From Siphonodentalium dalli (lineage: Eukaryota > Mollusca > Scaphopoda > Gadilida > Siphonodentaliidae), in NCBI GenBank assembly GCA_032622095.1, contig CP136061.1, positions 131,694,087 to 131,758,086 on the forward strand: a stretch of DNA of 64,000 nucleotides. Reading direction: 5' to 3'. The translations under genes were made by a program, and so were the position numbers. The notes under the pieces were generated by a model. That model saw only the letters and a program-made list of their open reading frames with translations. It had not been told where the DNA came from and made no database searches. Shown one piece after another: positions 63,138-64,000 of this stretch (position 1 is the first letter of the stretch; every line of letters starts with the position of its first letter).

Positions 63138-63487
63138 GTATGTGGTTAATTAGGTTCCTAATATCAAGCCATACATAGCGTTGGAAGCTTAAAGGCCCTT
63201 ACAGACGGCATCACTACCATCATGTCATAAATTTCAGTGTCTGACAATGAATTATAACAAATTAAAATCATTGAGGTTTTCATAGCATGTGTTACTAACA
63301 GTGTGTTGATAGCATCAGTCACAACACTAGTGCAGTAATTCAGCATTGTCTGGAGTGCATTTACTCAACAGTTCTCTGGTTCTAACTATAGAGATAGGAC
63401 ACCTCCTTTTTCTCCCATGATTTTTTTTGTGGAACATCTTTATAATCTGTTGTACGGGGACTGATGCAGATATGGGAAATAGATCCA

Positions 63488-63876
63488 GGCCACAAAATAT
63501 GCTGCTGGAAATTTGCAGAGTGAGGTCCCCAGAGGGTGAATTTAGTGGCATTATCCTGTCATCTGATATGGCAGACCTAGACACAGATTTCAGTTTCCAG
63601 ATGGTGAAGATGGTGATGTGCACCCATTGGGCACCTCAATTATGGATTGTGTTGTCTGCCAATTTGGGGGTATAGAGAAACAAAACTAAAAATGAAACTT
63701 TCTAAAAAAATTTAAAAACTTGTTAAATTGAATAAAGATACATTCCAGAGAAGATGATGCCTAACCAGAATGAGGTCACAGAGGGTGAATTTAGTGATGA
63801 TAGCCCACTGTAGTGTATCTAGATTCACCCTCTGGGGACCTCATTCTGCAAATGTCCAGCACCATATATTGAGGCC
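63488..63876. mobile_element. MITE-B subfamily 2 copy
   Basis: Starts GGCCACAAAATATGCTGC and ends GCACCATATATTGAGGCC, as at 42911-43529. Hairpins GAGGTCCCCAGAGGGTGAAT and inverse. The target duplication is degraded. Confidence 0.75.
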
Positions 63877-63904
63877 TAGCTGAATTGAGTCCAGCTCTCC
63901 CACA

Positions 63905-64000
63905 GTGGGAAATGTTAAGATAATAAGTTCAACAAATGACCTTTTGTCATTTGTTGAACTTATCGTCTGAACATTTCCTAAGGGAACTACTCAGTATGAG
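63905..64000. mobile_element. MITE-C, cut by the window end
   Basis: GGGAAATGTTAAGATAATAA, the hairpin TTCAACAAATGACC/TTGTCATTTGTTGAA, and AGGGAACTACTCAGTATGAG at the last base. The remainder lies outside. Confidence 0.75.

Noticed and set aside
61982-62060. A tRNA gene
   Set aside because: A- and B-box-like motifs are present but there is no complete cloverleaf. The SINE body and microsatellite tail follow directly.

Overview
The window is animal nuclear DNA: AT-rich, intron-rich, and built from one large split gene embedded in dense, mostly non-autonomous DNA transposons. The intron style, the GTCCGTCC-type repeats and the mix of MITE families suggest a mollusc or other lophotrochozoan. 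That placement is inference; nothing in the sequence names the species.

The only host gene I can support is a + strand SLC26 (SulP) anion transporter. Seventeen coding exons lie between 6533 and 63137. Every junction has an AG acceptor and a GT donor, and reading phases match at each junction. They encode 763 residues: a cytoplasmic N-terminus, the SulP membrane domain (exons 1-11) and a STAS domain with a charged insertion (exons 12-16). Exon 17 ends in an open donor, so the last residues and the stop lie beyond 64000. A splice acceptor 8 bp before the ATG means that at least one 5' UTR exon and the promoter lie upstream; I could not identify them. Coding sequence is about 2.3 kb of a 56.6-kb span.

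Layout: 1-6524 is upstream or 5' UTR intron, repeats only. Introns 1 (6852-15807), 2 (15919-25410) and 6 (32448-40372) are the long ones. Exons 3-6 sit at 25.4-32.4 kb, exons 7-9 at 40.4-48.3 kb and exons 10-17 at 48.9-63.1 kb. The introns hold MITE-A (palindromic, TA target, 11 copies), MITE-B (hAT-type, 8-bp target duplications, about 15 copies), several TTAA-flanked families (MITE-C, D, E and single elements, many starting CCCTTT as piggyBac-type ends do), four non-autonomous Helitrons with diagnostic 3' hairpins, an internally deleted hAT transposon with intact termini, a Tigger/pogo-like element, a tRNA-derived SINE, and several tandem arrays. Family letters are my own labels.

The most unusual item is at intron 9/exon 10. 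The 3' splice site and the first part of the exon are repeated in four units of exactly 53 bp, of which only the last continues as an open exon. Other points of note are nested insertions with clean target duplications, transposon ends within tens of bases of splice sites, and two in-frame STAS exons with weak GTACTA donors. I found no CRISPR array, operon, rRNA, true tRNA gene or viral gene. I see no convincing new multi-gene system here; the interest lies in splice-site evolution and mobile-element architecture.
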